From contig CAMLFP010000209.1 of NCBI GenBank assembly GCA_946479335.1, positions 1 through 9,596 of the forward strand: a stretch of 9,596 nt of DNA, in the 5' to 3' direction. The notes under the pieces were generated by a model. That model ran no database searches, was not told where the DNA came from, and saw only the letters and a list, made by a program, of their open reading frames with translations. The position numbers and the translations under genes are program-made. Positions 7,366 through 9,596 of this stretch are shown one piece after another. Numbering within the stretch: the first letter of the stretch is position 1; every line of letters starts with the position of its first letter. Source of the DNA: an uncultured Archangium sp. Lineage in GTDB: Bacteria; Myxococcota; Myxococcia; Myxococcales; Myxococcaceae.

Positions 7366-9518
7366 TTCAGCTCCACGCGCTGCTCGTCGCCGAACTCGTT
7401 GCGTACGTCGATGAAGTGCGCGCCGCCCAAGCGCAGGCGAGGGTGCTCGACGTTGAGCGCGCCGCCGGTCGACGTGCGCCACACGCTCCAGAAGCCGTAA
7501 TCGACGCGCACCGAGTACCGGCCTTCAGTCACCTGCAGCGTCGCCGACGACTTCTGCTTCGTCACACCGCGCACCAGCCCGTTGGTGACGCGCTTCATCT
7601 TGCCTGCGCAGGTCACGCCCGCGTCAGCGGCGGTGAGGTTCGCGTAGACCGCCGCGTGGTTGTAGGTGCTCGTGCCCGCGACGTTGCCGATGCCGCGCGC
7701 GGCGAGCACCTGCACGTTGAAGCCCTGAACTTCCGGAATCGTGAACGAGCCAAGGCCGTTCGCGAGCTGCGGCTCCGCGACGGTGAGCAGCGACGGCACC
7801 AGCGAGGCGAGCGTCGATGCGTCCTCCGCGAGGATCTCGGAGTTGCTCACCTGGATGTTGGTGATGGCGTTGCTGAGCGACCCGATGACCGGCGTGAGGC
7901 TCGCGCAGCCATCAGTGTCGATGCCCAGCGGCAGCGCGACGTCGGCCTTCAACGTGAAGAGCCGCGTGTCGCGCTCCTCGAGCTGCGCGTAGAGATCGAT
8001 CTCCACGCCTTGCCAACTGAGCGTGAGGAGCGGCTCCACGAGGTTCCCCGACGAGTCGAACGTACCCGCACCGATCACCGCCGTCGGCGCCGTCACCGGG
8101 CGCACCACGAGGCGCAGCGGCACCGTCTCTCCATGCGTCACCGCCGCGAGCGACGGCAGCAGCGCCGAGAGCAGATCCGACGAGAGGAAGCTGACCGTCT
8201 CGTTGCCGATCTGCAGACACAGCGCGCCCGACTGCTGCATGTTGAAGAGCAGCTCCGAGAGCATCTGGTTCGAGACCGAGAGCCCGAGGTCGTACGCGCC
8301 CGGCGCGGTGGTGTCGAAGTCAGGCAACGGCAGCAGCGGCGGCGCGACGTGCGGGAGCGGCGCGACGCAATCAGCGACCTGCACCGCCTTCGCTCCACCG
8401 CGGAGGCCGGCGGTCAGCCCGTTCGCGTTCGCTTCAGCGCCGCCGCCGGCTTCGATCGCCACCTCCATCGCGGCGTTGGCGGGCGCGCCGAGGCCCGCGA
8501 GCAGCGCGCCCATCTCGAGACGGCCCTCGGTACCGAACAGCGTCGGCACGCACGCGTTGTTGCTGTCGTCGAGGCACTGGACCGTGTCGGCGACATCACA
8601 CGTCGAAGTGACCGCGCCGTAGTGCGGGCAGAAGTCGTTGGCGCCGCACTTCGCGCAGGTGACCGCCTTCAGCGCGTCGGAGAGCTGCGTCTGCAGTTGG
8701 CCCGCGATCTGGTTGATGAGCAGCGCCTTCACCGGCGTCAGCTGCGCGATGGTGAGCGATGAACAGCCTTCGTTCAGCACCTCCATGTCGTTGGGGTCGA
8801 TGCACGACGGCGCGGTGTTGCTGCCGCTGCACGCGGTGGTGTTGCCCACGCTCGCGACCTCGATTTTGAGCAACTGGTCCCACCGGGTGTCGACGGTGAG
8901 CGCAAGGTTGAGCACCAGGTTGTTCGTCGTCGGTGCGGCGCGCGTGGTGTCGAGATCGACGGTGAACTTCGCGCGCTGGTTCGAGAAGCACAGCAGCGGC
9001 GCGGTCCCGGTCGAGGAGATGGGGATCGCTCCGGTCTGCACCGTCGCGTTCACCGTCGCCTTGAGGAGGTTGGGCGACGCCGGCGCGAAGGTCAGGCTGT
9101 TGAAGGTGATGGTGACGTCCTGCCCGACGTCGCCGCTGCAGGTGCCATCCATGCGGCCGCAGGTCTCGTTGACGCACCCCGCGCTGCCGGTGTCGGCGAC
9201 CGCGAGCGTGGTGCCGAGGATGGACTGCGGCGAGCACGGCACGTTCACCGTCATCGTGCCGCCGGGCGCGATGAGCGAGAGGAACGTCGACGCGTTGGCG
9301 TTCAACGTCGAGAAGCCCTGCGCCGAGAGACGCGCAGACGCCGCGGTGTTGATCTTGTCGCCGTCAAAGGTGCCCTGCGGTTCGGGCGTGAAGCCCGCGC
9401 AGGTGCACGACGGTGTGCTGCAGGCGACGAACAGACAGGAGGCGATGAACAGCCTCCACAACTTCCCCTCTCCCTGGGGAGAGGGTCTCGCGAAGCGAGG
9501 GGTGAGGGGCGAGTGCAT
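7362..9518 (-). CDS. Secreted or lipid-anchored protein with predicted two-barrel BPI/LBP-like (TULIP) architecture
   Basis: The product has up to 718 residues. A hydrophobic signal (about 20-32, KLWRLFIASCLFVAC) ends at C33 (FVAC) or C28 (IASC), so it is probably a lipoprotein. About 20 cysteines suggest an oxidising location. No enzyme motif is seen. The order of segments parallels human BPI as I remember it: ARLSAQGFSTLNA (62-74) near the first barrel's start; paired amphipathic strands to about 220; VKALLINQIAGQLQTQLSDAL (263-283) as the long helix; a linker with LLAGLGAPANAAMEV (339-353) and APPLLPLPDF (392-401); then DLGLSVSNQMLSELLFNMQQ (410-429) opening a second barrel to about 610. 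A beta-rich extension (610-718) follows. A Cys-rich insert (288-323) separates the halves. Such proteins bind lipids in a hydrophobic groove. The start is uncertain: ATG 9518 overlaps the preceding stop, but its first 19 codons lie in a palindromic repeat; TTG 9461 is the alternative. Confidence 0.85.
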   Translation of the reverse strand: MHSPLTPRFARPSPQGEGKLWRLFIASCLFVACSTPSCTCAGFTPEPQGTFDGDKINTAASARLSAQGFSTLNANASTFLSLIAPGGTMTVNVPCSPQSILGTTLAVADTGSAGCVNETCGRMDGTCSGDVGQDVTITFNSLTFAPASPNLLKATVNATVQTGAIPISSTGTAPLLCFSNQRAKFTVDLDTTRAAPTTNNLVLNLALTVDTRWDQLLKIEVASVGNTTACSGSNTAPSCIDPNDMEVLNEGCSSLTIAQLTPVKALLINQIAGQLQTQLSDALKAVTCAKCGANDFCPHYGAVTSTCDVADTVQCLDDSNNACVPTLFGTEGRLEMGALLAGLGAPANAAMEVAIEAGGGAEANANGLTAGLRGGAKAVQVADCVAPLPHVAPPLLPLPDFDTTAPGAYDLGLSVSNQMLSELLFNMQQSGALCLQIGNETVSFLSSDLLSALLPSLAAVTHGETVPLRLVVRPVTAPTAVIGAGTFDSSGNLVEPLLTLSWQGVEIDLYAQLEERDTRLFTLKADVALPLGIDTDGCASLTPVIGSLSNAITNIQVSNSEILAEDASTLASLVPSLLTVAEPQLANGLGSFTIPEVQGFNVQVLAARGIGNVAGTSTYNHAAVYANLTAADAGVTCAGKMKRVTNGLVRGVTKQKSSATLQVTEGRYSVRVDYGFWSVWRTSTGGALNVEHPRLRLGGAHFIDVRNEFGDEQRVELK
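9466..9509. repeat. Palindromic GC-rich intergenic-type repeat, two hairpins
   Basis: CCCTCTCCC (9466-9474) and GGGAGAGGG (9477-9485) are perfect inverted arms. A second small stem follows, CTCGC-GAA-GCGAG (9487-9499), and the element ends in GGTGAGGGG. It resembles the widespread short palindromic repeats of proteobacteria whose spurious translation reads SPLTP...PSPQGEG or similar, here read as the first residues of the BPI-like protein. Only one copy is in the window, so its repeat nature rests on recognition. On the - strand its GGGAGAGGGG lies just before TTG 9461 and could act as a ribosome-binding site. Confidence 0.6.
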
Positions 9519-9595
9519 CAGCGCTTCTTTCTGGACGCGGGCTTCTTCAGCGCGGACTTCTTCAGCGCGGACTTCTTCAGCGCGGACTTCTTCAG
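9518..9595 (-). CDS. C-terminal tail of a Lys/Ala-rich protein (partial)
   Basis: Only the last 25 residues are in the window: three copies of LKKSA, then LKKPA and SRKKR, followed by TGA at 9520-9518. Basic pentapeptide tails rich in Lys, Ala, Ser and Pro are typical of histone-H1-like, HU-like or other nucleic-acid-binding proteins, but the body of this protein lies beyond the right edge, so its function is not known. The TGA shares its last base with the ATG of the BPI-like gene (TGATG), a common coupling arrangement. The other two - strand frames here are also open, one of them reading AEEVR repeats in frame with ATG 9518; the LKKSA reading is preferred because of its stop-start overlap and basic end. 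Confidence 0.6.
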   Translation of the reverse strand: MKKSALKKSALKKSALKKPASRKKR

Positions 9596-9596
9596 C
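9542..9596. repeat. 15-bp tandem repeat, about 3.7 copies, running off the window
   Basis: The unit CTTCTTCAGCGCGGA starts at 9542, 9557, 9572 and 9587, the last cut off by the window edge. The full copies are identical to the base. A period of 15 keeps the frame and encodes LKKSA on the - strand. Perfect copies point to recent slippage or gene-conversion expansion, so copy number may vary between strains. The array may continue beyond the window. Confidence 0.9.

Noticed and set aside
7366..7482. N-terminal extension of the GFA frame
   Set aside because: Arg-rich residues that overlap the coding end of the BPI-like gene; the conserved GGCFCG start and a GGAG ribosome-binding site favour GTG 7365.
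7416..8762. 448-codon open frame on the + strand across the BPI-like gene
   Set aside because: Arg/Glu/His-rich antisense shadow; the opposite strand has a signal peptide, spaced cysteines and coherent strand patterns.

Overview
The window is GC-rich and gene-dense, with many GTG starts and strong G/C preference at third codon positions. The best guess is a myxobacterium or close relative in the former Deltaproteobacteria. This rests on secreted proteins with the spaced-cysteine pattern C-x5-C-x5-C-x4-C, a hybrid sensor kinase, a Lys/Ala-rich protein tail, and a possible SOS operator ending GTTCAGG that resembles the Myxococcus LexA box as I recall it. No rRNA, tRNA, CRISPR array or insertion sequence was seen. 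The taxonomic call is inference.

Layout: only the first gene is on the + strand, the C-terminal part of a hybrid histidine kinase (ATPase plus receiver domain, about 2-916). Everything else is on the - strand. Read in transcription order, from high to low coordinates, these are: the Lys-rich C-terminal tail of a protein entering from the right edge (9595-9518); a large secreted or lipid-anchored protein that looks like a two-barrel BPI/LBP-type (TULIP) lipid-binding protein (9518-7362); a GFA-family zinc protein (7365-6976); a small Cys-rich lipoprotein gene broken by two apparent one-base losses (6979-6733); a helical HEAT-like protein (6717-6139); uvrA (6057-3196); a Uma2-family nuclease-like protein (3177-2611); a two-helix membrane protein with a TPR-like region (2589-1876); and a calcineurin-like metallophosphoesterase (1762-920), which ends 3 bp from the convergent kinase gene.

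The first five - strand genes are tightly packed. Three successive junctions overlap (TGATG, GTGA, GTGA), which suggests one transcript with coupled translation. The uvrA gene follows an 81-bp gap holding a GAAC-N4-GTTC palindrome next to a TTGACC -35-like hexamer, so it probably has its own DNA-damage-inducible promoter. Uma2 and the membrane TPR gene follow uvrA at 18 and about 21 bp and could be co-transcribed. A GC hairpin after the TPR gene may separate them from the phosphoesterase.

The most interesting items are the predicted bacterial BPI-like lipoprotein and its small operon, the broken Cys-rich lipoprotein, the candidate SOS operator, and a palindromic repeat at the 5' end of the BPI-like gene that makes its start codon uncertain.
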